A stretch of 64,000 nt of DNA from Emydura subglobosa (lineage: Eukaryota > Chordata > Testudines > Chelidae), in NCBI GenBank assembly GCA_007922225.1, contig VOCO01054983.1, positions 62,001 to 126,000 of the forward strand. Direction: 5' to 3'. The notes beneath the pieces are model-generated. The model was not told where the DNA came from and did no database searches. It saw only the letters and a list, made by a program, of their open reading frames with translations. The position numbers and the translations under genes were made by a program. Shown here piece after piece: positions 22,398 through 33,745 of the stretch. The stretch's first letter is position 1. Each line of letters starts with the position of its first letter.

Positions 22398-24320
22398 CTC
22401 AAGACTTACCCAGAAATTATAGACCCTCCCTTGTTTTCTGAGCCAAAGAGGATAGAACCTGTTGCATATTTTCTCTGTTTTGTATTCTGTTTATTAATGG
22501 CTGAACTTTTTGTGCTTTATGTTCCTTTGTGCTATTCTCTTTGTGTTCACATTCATTTAATGTGGCCCAGAGATTAATTTCCTTTTCATTATCACTGCAG
22601 TGGTGATCAACAGTAAATGCAGTGTTATGGTCAAATACATTATGAGATATTGTTGCTATTTACTATATCTAGCAATAATTCTCCTTTTTACACAATGGCA
22701 CAAAATGGAGTTGCCATGAGATTTTTTACAATAAATCTTGTGAGATATTGTCTGGTATCATTTAATGCATGTCACTGTTGTACAGTAAATAATTCTTCTG
22801 TGAAACACTAGTACTTCTCCCATTTTATTACACCCTGCATACTGGTACAGGCACAAACAAACCCCAGGATATCTTGCATATTAAGTGACACCACTGATAC
22901 ATTATTAAGTAACTCACTGATTAGTATTGTCTGATCTCAAGTACACTAGCATGCAAACTTCAACTAGAGGATGTGCAGTTTTAGTTACACAGGAATTGCC
23001 ATCATCAATCCAGTCCAGTATCTTGTCACCGGGAGTGGCTCAGAGTCTTCCACTGGGAATAACTGGGACTGCGATGAAACTCTCATTGCTTGGGCCATTT
23101 GAGAGTAAACTGTGCAGCTATAAGCCTGCATTTGCAGGAGGAGGTACAAGACCACCAACTGCCTTCCCTACAGCAGCATTCCTGGCAAAGAAATGACTCC
23201 CACAGTACCACCTTTGAGGACATTATTTAATGGAGGGATGCCATCTAACACAGCACCCTACGTCTGACTCAAGGTACCAATTCCCTGTTTAGCCATCGGC
23301 TCAGTTATCCTCATCACAAGGCTGGAGTTTAGACTCTGCACAAGTTGTGAGGGATGAAATCCTACACTAATAAACACAGGTCCCAAGTCCCTCCTCTTCT
23401 CACTAGACCTACTCCTCAATCCTCCATGAAAAGCAGCCATAACCTTTCTATATCCCCTGTTTAGGGGCTACTTTCAGCCACTACCACTCATGGCTGAGCA
23501 GGTGAAATGGTAACTCTGCCTCAGTTTCCCATTGTTCAGCCGATCACCTTTCATCCTCCCATCTGGTAGTTCCTTGCAATGACTCCAGCCAGATCATTAA
23601 GAGTCTCTTCCCTTTCAGGACAGTAAAGAGCCTAGCAACCCTAGTGAAGGGTCAAGAGTCTCCAGCCTCTTATGATTCAGATCCCTTTGCTGCGCAGGCT
23701 TTCATAACCCCACGGCTGAGGTTATTAGGAGACCCCAGGCTTACCCACTCCTCTGGATTCAAACCCAGGAAACCTGTAGAAAGCAGTTAGAACCAACATC
23801 TCCTAATTCCTTACCACTTCCCATCACACCTCTCCAGCAGGCTGTTTCTCCAGACTCTCGCTCTGTGATCCTCTTGTCCTGAAGATCCAGCAGCCTGGGC
23901 AGCTTCCTACTAATCTGTTACTAAAGGCCTCTGCTCTCCCTTACTCCCACCCTTCTGGCTTGCAGCCTTTTTGTCTCCCCAGCTGTAACAGGGCCACCAA
24001 TCAATCCCAGCTGAGGAGCCAACTAGTCTCCCTGTTAACCCATTAGCAGCTGGACCAGCCAGGGATCTGCACACCCTAGGACAGCTCCATTTGCCAGTGT
24101 TGTGAGTCACCGTGTCTGTATAAGCATAGATGCAGTGGCCCCTTTTCAGATGAGCTCCCTTAGCCTCAGCCAGCCCAGAGCCCAGCTCCACATACAACTC
24201 CTCACCCATTCAGGGCTACAGCAGGAGGCCAGTGGCACAAAAGGCTCAGGCCCTTCCCAGCTGGGTGAATATTACACACAAGCCAGTTGTTTAATTCATG
24301 CATTCCGTGATCAGTATTTG
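22398..24320. other. No gene confirmed; possible old repeat
   Basis: 22400-22920 is AT-rich and unassigned. About 22998-23055 (CCAGTCCAGTATCTTGTCACC) resembles the start of the repeat at 38.28 kb. 23460-24290 is CT-rich with short frames and no domain, and may be a diverged interspersed repeat. Confidence 0.35.
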
Positions 24321-24400
24321 GGGGCCTGATTCTGCTCTGAACTACATCAGTGTAAATCAGGAGCAACTCCACCCAAGTCAGTGGAGTTTACACAGCCAGG
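24321..24400. repeat. MITE half (GGCCTGATTCTG)
   Basis: GGGCCTGATTCTGCTCTGAAC, ATCAGTGTAAATCAGGAGCAA and AGTCAGTGGAGTTTACAC: one arm plus core of the GTGTAAATCAG palindrome family. Confidence 0.5.
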
Positions 24401-24559
24401 AGATAAGGAGTCATGGTGCAATCAAACACACTATGTGGACTCTAATTAGAACAAATAAAATGATTGTCCTGGATTTCCAGGAATTAAAGTTTAATCTTTA
24501 ATTAAAGATTATGTCATGTGATGAAACCTCCAGGAATACGTCCAACCACATTGGCAATC

Positions 24560-24612
24560 CTAAGCATAGCTCTGTTGAAGTCAGATTTGTGTCATCTGAG
24601 GATCTGGGCCTA
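24560..24612. repeat. MITE half (GAGGATCTGGGCC)
   Basis: GCATAGCTCTGTTGAAGTCA leading to CATCTGAGGATCTGGGCC, the right half of the CAGATCCTCAG family. Confidence 0.5.
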
Positions 24613-24749
24613 CTGTTTCAGTGCTAGATCTGCTAAAATTTCACATTATCCTGAAAAATACACATGCGCACACACACAAACACACGCCTGAAGTGGGGGA
24701 AAAAACTGCCGATTTCACATTGTATGCACGGTGCACACTACCCGGGAGA

Positions 24750-25060
24750 ACTGCGCTGCAACATACTGATTTATTTGGCTGAACAATAATCAGGGCCAGT
24801 GCTTCATTAAAAGCCAAGTCTCAGTTACCTCTCCCTGCATCTTCTGCCAAAACATTCCCAAAACTAAATCACATTTTATGGTCTCCATATTCTTTACGCT
24901 CTATGTGTTTTCCTCATGCAATCATCCTTACTGTATATTGCTGTACACTCCAATAAACTTTTTAAAGCCAGGCGCTGAAAAAAGCCATAATTTTAATGAC
25001 TTTACATAGCATAATAGATACTGTAACATGTACCTTAGATGACGACTGCAGAGAAATACA
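24750..25060. promoter_or_regulatory. Candidate non-coding regulatory island
   Basis: AT-rich, unique-looking stretch (GATTTATTTGGCTGAACAAT, CATAATTTTAATGACTTT) with no recognisable repeat and no frame. Function inferred from composition only. Confidence 0.25.
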
Positions 25061-25309
25061 GGTTCATTATCTTCACCTCTGAATCAAAAAGCACCCAAAG
25101 GAAAACAATAAAATTTTATTCATCCAATTTGGTATGGCTACTATATTTTGCAGAACTGTGCTTTTTTGTGTCATTTTTATACAAATTTGTAGAACTTTAC
25201 TAATTTGGATGTACAGTATAAATCCTGGACATCTGAAACATTCATATATCTTTGCACTAACATTTATTTCCAGAAGCACAAATTGGAATATCACCACCAC
25301 CACAATACT

Positions 25310-25640
25310 TTGTACATATATAGTATCTTCCATCCATGGAACTCAAAGTCTTAAAAATGTTAATTAAGCCCTGTAACACCTCTGAAAGGTAGCTATTTAC
25401 CCCCTTAAACAGAAATAAGGTATAGAGAGGATAAGGGGCAAATTCTGACCACACTTATATCAATGTCAATCCACAATCCACCTAAAGACTATGGATTTAC
25501 TCTGGTTTTACCTGAGCACAAGGAAGGTCAGAATCTGGCCCTAAATAATTTGCACAGCGACCTGAAGCAAGTCAGTGAAAGACCTTGGCATGTAAACCAG
25601 GCATCTTGGATTCCAAATTCTCTTCTTTGAACCCTAGGTG
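25310..25640 (-). mobile_element. MIR-like SINE (minus) split by a MITE
   Basis: The 3' part is 25310-25434 (TAGTATCTTCCATCCATGG, CACCTCTGAAAGGTAGC, GGTATAGAGAGGATAA). The 5' part from 25542 reads TAAATAATTTGCACAGCGAC, matching TAAGTGACTTGC of intact copies, then TGGATTCCAAATTC. This is the clearest example of insertion at the SINE hot site. Confidence 0.8.
25435..25541. mobile_element. Palindromic MITE with TAA target duplication
   Basis: Ends GGGGCAAATTCTGACC and GGTCAGAATCTGGCCC are inverted complements, with TAA at 25432-25434 and 25542-25544. A 107-bp non-autonomous element whose 3-bp TWA duplication fits PIF/Harbinger. Confidence 0.85.
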
Positions 25641-25642
25641 CC

Positions 25643-25721
25643 TGATCTTCAGCGTGTGCGAATCAGTGTAGTGCCATTGAAGACTGAATTCAATGGAGCA
25701 ACACCAATGTACAACCTCTGA
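25643..25721. repeat. MITE at the CR1 3' boundary
   Basis: CTGATCTTCAGCGTGTGCG, AATCAGTGTAGTGCCATTGA and TCAATGGAGCAACACCAATG form a palindromic core. It abuts the decayed CR1. Confidence 0.55.
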
Positions 25722-27530
25722 GACTTCTTATCCACTGTAACTCTCAGGTCCTTTTCTGCAGAACTGCTGTCTAGCTGGTCGGTCCCCAGTCTGTAGCTGT
25801 GCATGGGATTCTTCCATCCTAAGTGCAGGACTCTGCACTTGTCCTTGTTGAACCTCATCAGCTTTCTTTTGGCTCAATCCTCAATTTGTCTAGGTCACCC
25901 TGTGTCCTATCCCTACCTTCCAGCGTATCTACCACTCCCCCCAGCTTAGTGTCATCTGCAAACTTGATGAGGGTGCAATCTACCCCATCCTCCAGATCAT
26001 TAATGAAGATGTTGAACAAAACCAGTCCCAGGGGCACTCCACTTCATACCGGCTGCCAATTCGACATTGAGCTGTTGATCTCCACCCATTGAGTCTGATG
26101 ATCTAGCCAGCTTTCTAGCCACCTTATAGTCAATTCGTCCAACCCATACTTCTTTAACTTGTTGACAAGAATATCATGGGAGACTGTATCAAAAGCTTTG
26201 CTAAAGTCAAGGTATATCATGTCCACCGCTTTCCCCACATCCTCAGAGCCAGTCATCTCATCATAGAAGGCAATCAGGCTGGTCAGGCATGTCTTGCCCT
26301 TGGTGAATCCATGCTGACCTGCTCCCAATCACCTTCCTCTCCTCCAAGTGCTTCAAAATGGATTCCTTTAGGACCTGCTCCATGATTTTTCCGGCAACTG
26401 AGGTGAGGCTGACCGGTCTGTAGTTCCTCGGATCCTCCTCCTTCCCTTTTTTTTTTTTGGAGGTGGACACTATATTTGCCTTTTTCCCATCGTCCAGGAC
26501 CTCCCTCAACCTCCACAAGTTTTCTAAGATAATGGCCAATGGCTCTGCAATCACATCAGCCAACTCAATCAGCACCCTCATATGCATTACAACCAGACTC
26601 ATGGACTTATGCATCTCCAGCTTTTATAAATAGTCCTGACCCTGTTCTTTCACCACTGAGGGCTGCTCATCTCTTCCCCATACTGTGCTGACCAGTGCAG
26701 TAGTCTGGGAGCTGACCTCATTTGTGAAAACAGAGGCAAAAATAGCATTGAGTACTTCACCTTTTTCCACATCATCTGTCACTATGCTGCTTCCCCCTTT
26801 CAGTAAGGGGCCCACACTTTCTCTGAACTACTTCTTGTTGCTAATATACCTGTAGAAACCCTTCTTGTTCCCCTTCACATCCCTTGCTAGCTGCAACTCC
26901 AGTTGTACTTTGGCCTTCCTGATTTCACTCCTGCATGCTCGAGCAGTATTTTTATACTCCTTCCTAGTCATCTGTCCAAGCTTCCACTTCTTGTTAGCTT
27001 CCTTTTTTTGTTTAAGCTCACTGAAGACCTCTTTGTTAAGCCAAGCTGGTCGCCTGACATGTTTGCTATTTTTTCTGCACAGTGGGATGGTTTGTTCCTG
27101 CGCCCTCAATAAGGTTTCTTTAACATACAGCCAGCTCTCCTGGACTCCTTTCCCTCTCACAGCCTCCCAGGGGATCCTGCCCATCAGTTCCTTGAGAAAG
27201 TCAAAGTTTGCTTTTCTGAAGTTCAGGGTCCGTATTCTGCTGTTCTCCTTTCTTTTTTTTTGTCAAGATCCTGAACTGCCATCCACATCTACTTCCCCTA
27301 CCAATTCTTCCATGTTTGTGAGCAGCAGGTCAAGAGGAGCACAGCCCCTAGTTGGTTCCTCCGCCATTTGCACCAAGAAGTTGTCCCCAACACTCTCCAC
27401 AAACTTCCTCCATTGCCTGTGCACTCCTATATTGCTCTCCCAGCAGATGTCAGGGTGATTCAAGTCCCTCATGAGAACTCTCCCCCTGAGAAACTGATCA
27501 TGCTGCTTTGTTTTAATCATGTTCAATGTG
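25722..27530 (-). mobile_element. CR1 LINE, 5'-truncated, endonuclease to reverse transcriptase
   Basis: Minus-strand frames in order: the C-terminal endonuclease part (DLNHPDICWES, then EEPTRGCAPLDLLLTN, near 27.48-27.30 kb); the linker (RPAWLNKEVFSELKQKKEANK, 27.05 kb); the RT N-terminus (DPRNYRPVSLTSVAGKIMEQ, 26.42 kb); the RT palm (QHGFTKGKTCLTSL and IYLDFSKAFDTVSHDI, 26.31-26.17 kb); and FADDTKL on the complement of 25948-25966. Frameshifts and stops separate the pieces, so it is dead. It is a different CR1 lineage (KAFDTVSH) from the copies with QKAFDKVPH. Confidence 0.93.
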
Positions 27531-28159
27531 AGAATATCATGTCGGTATTTAAAAATTGAACGATGGGGAAAAAAATCTTCATTGAAAAATAAATAAGTGA
27601 AGAAGCAGATCTATGGCAATCTCATTTGACTGGGTCAGAACAGAAAATGCAAATAATGATCATACATACACAAGCACAGATACACACACAAACGGGGAGA
27701 GAGAGAGAAATTCAGGCATAAAAAAAGAATAGCAGGAGCAGAAATCAATAACAAATTAAAATCACCCACTATGGCTACTTTGCAAGTGAAGTGAGACTAT
27801 GCAAAGCAGGGGGTAGCAGCATGAAATGGAATAAAAAGAAATACCAAAGATTCACTCCACTAGAAATCTATACCGTGATTGTTTCTTCTTTGTGATAGAA
27901 TAGCTTTTTGTTTCCCACTGAAAAACAGGTATTTTCATATACTGAATAATAACCCGTGTTTGCTACTTTCAGACAAGATTTTCCTCCTTTTGTTACTGAA
28001 TTCCAACAAGATGAGTTAAGGAAACAAGTTACCCTATGAGATATGAACATGTTTGTGTTGGCTTCTATGGCGCACACATTAAAAGTGGAGATATGTACAA
28101 ACACAGCAGCTGCTGCAGATTTGCAAAAGACACCTGCAACTTAGGTTGAAATATTCAGC
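27531..28159. other. No gene recognised
   Basis: AT-rich with an imperfect CA/GA patch near 27660-27712. No exon or named repeat. Confidence 0.4.
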
Positions 28160-28470
28160 ACCAATGTGCCTCTGTTCATCCTTTGATCTCAAAGAGCTTT
28201 ACAATGGTTTGAAATAATCTCACTGTGCAGAAGAGAAACTCAGACACAAAGATGATCATTAGTGATCATTGTAATCACATTTATTACAGTGGTGCCAAGG
28301 AAACAACTGAGACCGGTGCCCCATTGTATTAGGTGCTGCACAAAAACATAGTAAGAGACAGTCCCTGCCTCCAAAGATTTACAGTCTAAATATGTGACAT
28401 ACCCAAGGTCACACCGTGATTCAGTGGCAGGGCCATAAATAGAACCTAAAATAGAATCTAGAGACAAAAA
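28160..28470 (-). mobile_element. MIR-like SINE (minus) with a tail unit lodged inside
   Basis: The 3' part is 28175-28258 (CAAAGAGCTTTACAATGG, GAGAAACTCAGACACAAAG). The 5' part from about 28394 reads TGACATACCCAAGGTCACAC and GGGCCATAAATAGAACC. Between them lies a tail-type unit (GCCCCATTGTATTAGGTGC, AAGAGACAGTCCCTGCC), again at the AGAGA^TGAC site. Confidence 0.7.
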
Positions 28471-28557
28471 ATAAAGCCTGAGGAGCAGTACATCTACAGT
28501 GAAGCAGGAAGTGCAATTTCCAGACACATGCTAACTTTGATCGAGCTTGTATGCTAC

Positions 28558-30008
28558 TGTGATGGGCTGGATCTCAAAATAGCACGCTGTAACCCCCACA
28601 TTCATCATGGTTGTGATATTTCATACAAAGCGTGCCATGTAAGATACCATGAGAAAGGTCACGATCAGCGGAAACGCATTGTTCTGCCAAAAGATGTGCA
28701 TCGTTACTGTGTATAAAGTTATGATATTTTGCTATATAGTTGTCATTGAACTATGTTGTGAGTTTGGGAGACACCCGCTACTAGCTTTCCAGTGACAACA
28801 AAGATGGTGACCCACAACCCAAAGGGAGTTACCCGATCATTATGAGCTATTGAACAGCAGGGGAATTGTAAATGAGACGGTTGCACAAGCACCACATTGT
28901 GAGGATTGTTCCACTCTGCGACTCAGCAAGGCCCACCAGGACATGCCTGAGCCAGTATCTTTCCTGAGACATGAACCGAGAGCTTCATGAGTCCCACCTC
29001 TCTCTTCCCCCACCTACTCTGAAGGCAACAAGAACACTGGGAAGACAAAGACTTCAAACTGAGGAGATTGGTCCCAGGCTGAGAAGGAAATTCTTCCGGA
29101 CCGACGGACCCAACCCACCACCACCACCACCACAGACGCGGCGGGGGACACACCAACGGACGCGGCGAGTGATAAACTATCGGACATAATGAGAGACGTA
29201 CCACTTCATATGGACTTATTTACTCACTTTGTTAAACACCCCCAAAAGTAACCCACAGACATACTTAGTAACGTTCCCCCATTCCCATATATCCCCTTGT
29301 ATCTCTTAGCGCCCACACCATCACCCCCATCCAGGATCCCGCAGCTTATCCTTGTTATTCTCCCCAGACTTCCAATCACACCCTCTGGCCCTCGATAACC
29401 TGCATATTGTCCCTGGATGTTTTATAACTTTGCCCCTTTAACTCTATGGGTTACCTGTTTGTTATTTTTTGAAACATTCACTCAATAAAAAAGAACCGTA
29501 ACCTGCCTGCAGCGTCCAGTGGGGTGAGAAAAGCTGTTTGATTCAATTTGGGTTTAGTCTGAAAGTTAAGGATTTAGAATGTGTGTTTACTTTTAATTTT
29601 CTTAGGTATCACTTATCACTTAATCGATCTTTCTGTAGTTAATAAGCTTATTTTAATGTTTTATCTTTACCAGGGAGTTTGTCTAAAGTGTTTGGGGAAT
29701 CTGCTCAGATTACAAAGGCTGGTGATTGTCCACTCTCCTTTAACGGAGTGGCAAACTAATTAATGAGCTTTCATTGTTTAAGAGAAGGTCTTGCTGGTGT
29801 CTCCCTATCTCCAGGTCATGTGATCTAGAGAGCATTCATGCAACTTAACAGAGTGTGTCTCTGTGTGTTGGTGGCTGAGTGATAACAGCACCGGGAGGGG
29901 TTGGCTGCTTGTCACTAGCCTTGCATTGTGAGAGAGCGCCCAGGCTGGAGAGTTAAGAAGGCACAGCGATCCTAGAGTTCCAGGTTGTATCCCAGGGATC
30001 CCGTCACA
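28558..30008 (+). mobile_element. Solo LTR, endogenous retrovirus or Gypsy type
   Basis: Starts TGTGATGGGCTGG and ends GGGATCCCGTCACA, so it has TG...CA ends inside short inverted repeats (TGTGATGGG and CCCGTCACA). The flanks are GCTAC at 28553-28557 and GCTAC at 30009-30013, a perfect 5-bp target duplication. A plus-strand AATAAA lies at 29484-29489, fitting a poly(A) signal near the R region. No gag-pol-env sequence or second LTR is seen, so this is a recombination remnant. About 1.45 kb is long for an LTR. A 5-bp duplication fits class III ERV or Gypsy better than ERV1 (4 bp). Short frames within it are incidental. Confidence 0.85.
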
Positions 30009-30127
30009 GCTACAGCTAGCAGAGTAGCCAAAACACTGTGGGCAGCAACATGGGCTAACCATCAGAGTATATACTCAGGATTTCAGAGTCTGGTGGGTAG
30101 CCTGTACCACCACCCATTCCATCATGA

Positions 30128-30230
30128 CTACACTGCTATTTTTAGCAGTCTAGCTTGATCAAAGCTACTGTGTACACATCTATCCGACCTGGAAATTATA
30201 CCTCCAGCTGTAGTGTAGACGTACGCTTGC
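30128..30230. repeat. MITE (CTACACTGCTAT / TGTAGTGTAGAC)
   Basis: Left CTACACTGCTATTTTTAGC and right CCAGCTGTAGTGTAGACGTA are complementary at their ends. GATCAAAGCTACTGTGT and CCTCCAGCTG lie inside. Related to the CTACACTG-ended elements at 18.7, 46.8 and 63.2 kb. Confidence 0.6.
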
Positions 30231-30699
30231 AGTCCCTATCCATTGTGCCTTCCAAATAGTAACCGAATCAACCACAGCCTTATGAGCGTACGTAATTTAC
30301 CACTAGAGCCTAATGGGACATAGTCCTTAAAAGGTAAACATTTGGGAAGAGACAGGCGTTTCTTCCCCTAACAGCATAAGGCATATTCAGGCATCCGAAA
30401 AGCTCAACAGACGGATCAGTAATAAACAGCAATGCTCAAATGCCCATAACTCATGCTAAGGGGCTTTCCTCTGGGGTCAAGCAAAAATGAGATGACAGAC
30501 TGAAATTTAAAAGGGTTAAAAGTTCACATTTTTTCTTGTGGGCAGCTGACTGTGCTTTTGGGGTCCATTGGGAGCTCTATTTGCTGAGGATCTCCTTGTA
30601 TCGCCAGATCAGCTTTTTCCCCTCCTCATCCCATTCCACCCACTTCTCGGCCTGCTCTGGCTCAAAAAGCAAAGGGTGAGATTTTCAGAAGTAGCTAAT
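30231..30699. other. No gene recognised
   Basis: No exon or named repeat. Confidence 0.4.
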
Positions 30700-30773
30700 G
30701 TTGGCCTAGATCTGCTCCCCCTGAAGCCAATCAGAATATTATCATCAACTTCAATGGAGGTAGAGCTAGACCA
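30700..30773. repeat. Palindromic MITE (TTGGCCTAGATCTGCTCC arms)
   Basis: TTGGCCTAGATCTGCTCCCC and GAGGTAGAGCTAGACCAA are inverted complements with CTGAAG/CTTCAA inside them. Confidence 0.7.
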
Positions 30774-30920
30774 ATACTGAGTGGTGGTTTTTTTAAAATT
30801 GCTCCCTTAGTACATATTTTTCCTAAGTTCATCATAAAAATGTATATTATTTATGTACATATTCACACATGTCAGAATATATAAGGGTAGCATCCTACAG
30901 TTCCAGACATGAAGGATAAC

Positions 30921-30988
30921 ATTTTCAAAAGCACCTAAGGGACTTAGGAACTTGTCTCTTTGAAAGTCATTTCGGTGCTTTTGAAAAT
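30921..30988. repeat. Palindromic MITE with perfect 15-bp arms
   Basis: ATTTTCAAAAGCACC at 30921-30935 and GGTGCTTTTGAAAAT at 30974-30988 are exact inverted repeats around GACTTAGGAACTTG. Confidence 0.85.
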
Positions 30989-32139
30989 TTTACTTGAAGC
31001 ATCTATAGTTCAGTTCTGAGTCCATACAACTTTGAATCTTCACATAAGCTTCCTAATCCTTTAATGTTTACAACTAGAAGTTGCCAATATAATTTTATGT
31101 TTGATCCCCCGGCTCTCAAAATGCGCTGTAGTGCAACTCCAAATGAACTCTGTTAGCATTGACCATGAAATCACTGCTGTGATTTGTTTGCATATATATT
31201 GAAAAATCAAATGATGTTACTTTAGATTTGTGAAGAAACCAGTTGTCTACAATCCATAAATTGAACAACCTGCCTCTTAATATTGTAGGGTTTTTTCCTT
31301 CCAGGTCTTGTACCTATTTATGGTTCACACAGCAATAGCTAGTAAAACAAGAATAACTTGAATTTATGCAGGAGCAAATCTATTTCTGATAGAAACATAA
31401 TGTTCAAAGAGGAGTTGGATCATAAGTAAGACCCTACCTGAGTCATGGGATGATCTTCAAATAATTGAAGCTGAGGTGCAGAGAAGACACGGAAAATTGC
31501 AGAAAAGTAATAATGGACCTTTATTAATTGTGGTAATTTGGAAAAATTACAGCAGACCTACTTGTTTAAGAAAAATTTGCTGGAAAAATATAAACACTCA
31601 ATTATTATGTTGTGCCTGAATTTTTTTTTGATAACCAGAGAATTTGGTGCAATTAGAGGGCCATAACCAGGGCGGGGTGAGCAGGGCGCAAAGCCAGGGA
31701 ATGGGGGGAGAAAAATGGGGTGGAGAAAGAAACGAGTAGGGGGTTTCGCTCTGCAGCCAGCATGGTATTCTCACCCTTACTTTTGTGCTGCTGCTAGCGA
31801 AGCTGTCTTCATTGCTGGACATCCAGCCAGCAGCCACTGCTCTTCTCCCTTTGTGCCTGGCTACAGCCCTGCCAAAAACTCTCCAAGATCATTAATGTAC
31901 TAACGGGGAAAACGTGTGTTGGAAACCTCAGAACATATGCAAAATTAGTAAGTTAATTTAAAACCAAATTGCCATGGAAGCCTAATATTGCGGCATCTGC
32001 AATACCGCGAATAGAATAGGACCTTAATCATGAAGTTTTGGTCTAAAGCCTTGAGGAACACCCAGAAACCTAAAGCTTCAACAGTTGCATGATGTACACA
32101 AACCTTTGCTGAACCTTTGCTCTATGTGTGAAGGGTTTT
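30989..32139. other. No gene recognised
   Basis: 31000-31600 is AT-rich. 31660-31900 is more GC-rich with two short opposed frames and no domain. Confidence 0.4.
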
Positions 32140-32576
32140 TGTAAGAGTGATCTGCCCCTTCCAGGGCCTGCTGGTCTGGGGCCAACCAGCCCTCTATTGA
32201 GACAGAGCCCGGTTCAGAACAAGGTGAGACTCAGTAGTTTGTAAGGGGTCAAGGTGATTGCCTGATGAGCCCCTGCTTCCTATTAAGTCTGAAAGAGCCC
32301 AGCTGAGTTGGGAGAGCTACAAGGAGCAAGCTGGCTCCTGTGGTAGGGGGCGTGAGGAAGAATGTCCAGGAATAAGAAGGCTCCATCAAGAAAGCGCCTG
32401 GGTCACAAGAAAGGATCTAGTCTAGCTTCTGGATCTATGTTGAACTATATATTTTGGGTTTTGCTGAAGATTGTTGGTACCACCAATAAATGAAGACCTG
32501 AGAAAAGAGGGCCTGATCCAGACTCCGGGTGTGGTGTCAATCCTTCCTGGGCTGAGAGGATAGGCATCAGCCTACA
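32140..32576 (+). mobile_element. Probable solo LTR or LTR-like repeat
   Basis: Starts TGTAAGAGTGATCTGCCCC and plausibly ends CATCAGCCTACA (TG...CA). AATAAA at 32485-32490 lies about 90 bp before the end, as in an LTR. Flanks GTTTT and GCATT are a poor duplication, so boundaries and class are uncertain. Confidence 0.45.
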
Positions 32577-32593
32577 GCATTCTCACAAATCCT

Positions 32594-32672
32594 TAGCCAG
32601 TGTAAACTGACATAGCTGCATTGACTTCAATAGAGCAATGTCAGGCTACAGCACCTGAAGATCTGATCCTAA
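32594..32672. repeat. MITE (GTGTAAACTGACATAGCTG)
   Basis: CAGTGTAAACTGACATAGC and the later GAGCAATGTCAGGCTACAGC are inverted-complement-like around CATTGACTTCAATAG. It ends GAAGATCTGATCC. A second half-unit (CCAGTGTAAATGTGGAGTAA) lies near 32760-32795. Confidence 0.6.
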
Positions 32673-33059
32673 ATACCACAGCACAAATGAGAAGAGTTTT
32701 TTGATTTACAAGCAATGCTATGTAAAGCGATAACTCTAAAGCACTGGAGGGCCAGTGCTGCTCCAGTGTAAATGTGGAGTAATAACTCCCCAGCACCCAG
32801 CGGTGTCACTCTGGACATACTAAGCCACGACTAGACTTTGATCACAGTTGTGGACCTGGATCCTTAGGTCCTCTTCCTGCCACTCGGAGTTGCTTAGGCA
32901 GGGCAAAATGAGAGGAATGCTGCCCTAAAAGGTCATCTAGGGATTCTCCCAGCATGGTGTAAAACTCGAATAGCTGGCTCTGCACCACCCAGTTCCCCTG
33001 TGCTAGGAGTGTCTAAGGAAGGGGAGGGACAGGTCTGGAGGGCATGAGACTGCTGCGGT

Positions 33060-33745
33060 TGGCGGAACTTGCGGCAGCCATTATGTTATAAGGTAATGTG
33101 CAAATGTTTGCTCTGTAACTATTAAAATGTTTGCTAGAACTGTAAATCCCCCCAGTCAGGGGAGAAGCATTACCAACTGTGCAATACCAGTCCCCCACAA
33201 AAGGTGTTAACTCCTCCCCAACAGAAGGGCTACAGACATCAGACAAGGCAGTGTGGACAAAAGACTTCACTGATTGCTTTCCCCGCAGCCCTGAAGAGGG
33301 TACATGCCAAGCCCCCGTCCCATCACAGCATGAATGGTGGGGCAAAGGAATAAAAAAGCCATGTTAGGGAGAATTTATTATTCCTGTGCTACTTGAACTT
33401 TGAGGGGTGAGTGCCAGCTGTTTCGCTTGGGTTAGTCCTTCAGGATATAAAGGGTCTGCTTTAGAGGTTTATATTACCTTTTAAACTTGACACTAACTCA
33501 TTAACGTGTGTATGCTGATCTGCTTTAATCTTGTAAATAACTCTTATCTTCTTCCTTGTTAGTAAACCTTTAGTTAGTTGGTTACAGGATTGGCTACAAG
33601 CATTGCCTTTCGCTTGGGATCTGAATACCACTATACTAATTATAGAACATACAATCAGTTCGGGGTTTTTGCCCAGCTTCTGACAGTCTGCCCTGAGGTT
33701 GGCACTCATGGTCATGAGACACTCTAAATGGCATGACATAATACG
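33060..33745 (+). mobile_element. LTR-like repeat
   Basis: Contains CCAGTCAGGGGAGAAGC, GGCAAAGGAATAAAAAAGCC (AATAAA at 33348-33353), a TTAGTAAACCTTTAGTTAG stretch with GGATTGGCTACAAGCATTG, and GAGACACTCTAAATGGCATG. The order resembles LTR R/U5 regions I recall from reptile endogenous retroviruses. No convincing target duplication was found. Confidence 0.4.

Noticed and set aside
26865..27458. 197-codon plus-strand open frame, the longest in the window
   Set aside because: It is the antisense of the CR1 endonuclease/linker coding region on the minus strand; its composition is a shadow of that.
29117..29137. (CCA)n as a coding proline/histidine repeat
   Set aside because: It lies inside the solo LTR and the surrounding frame is not conserved in any recognisable protein.
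28558..30008. Full endogenous provirus
   Set aside because: A single LTR with flanking duplications and no gag, pol or env; it is a solo LTR.
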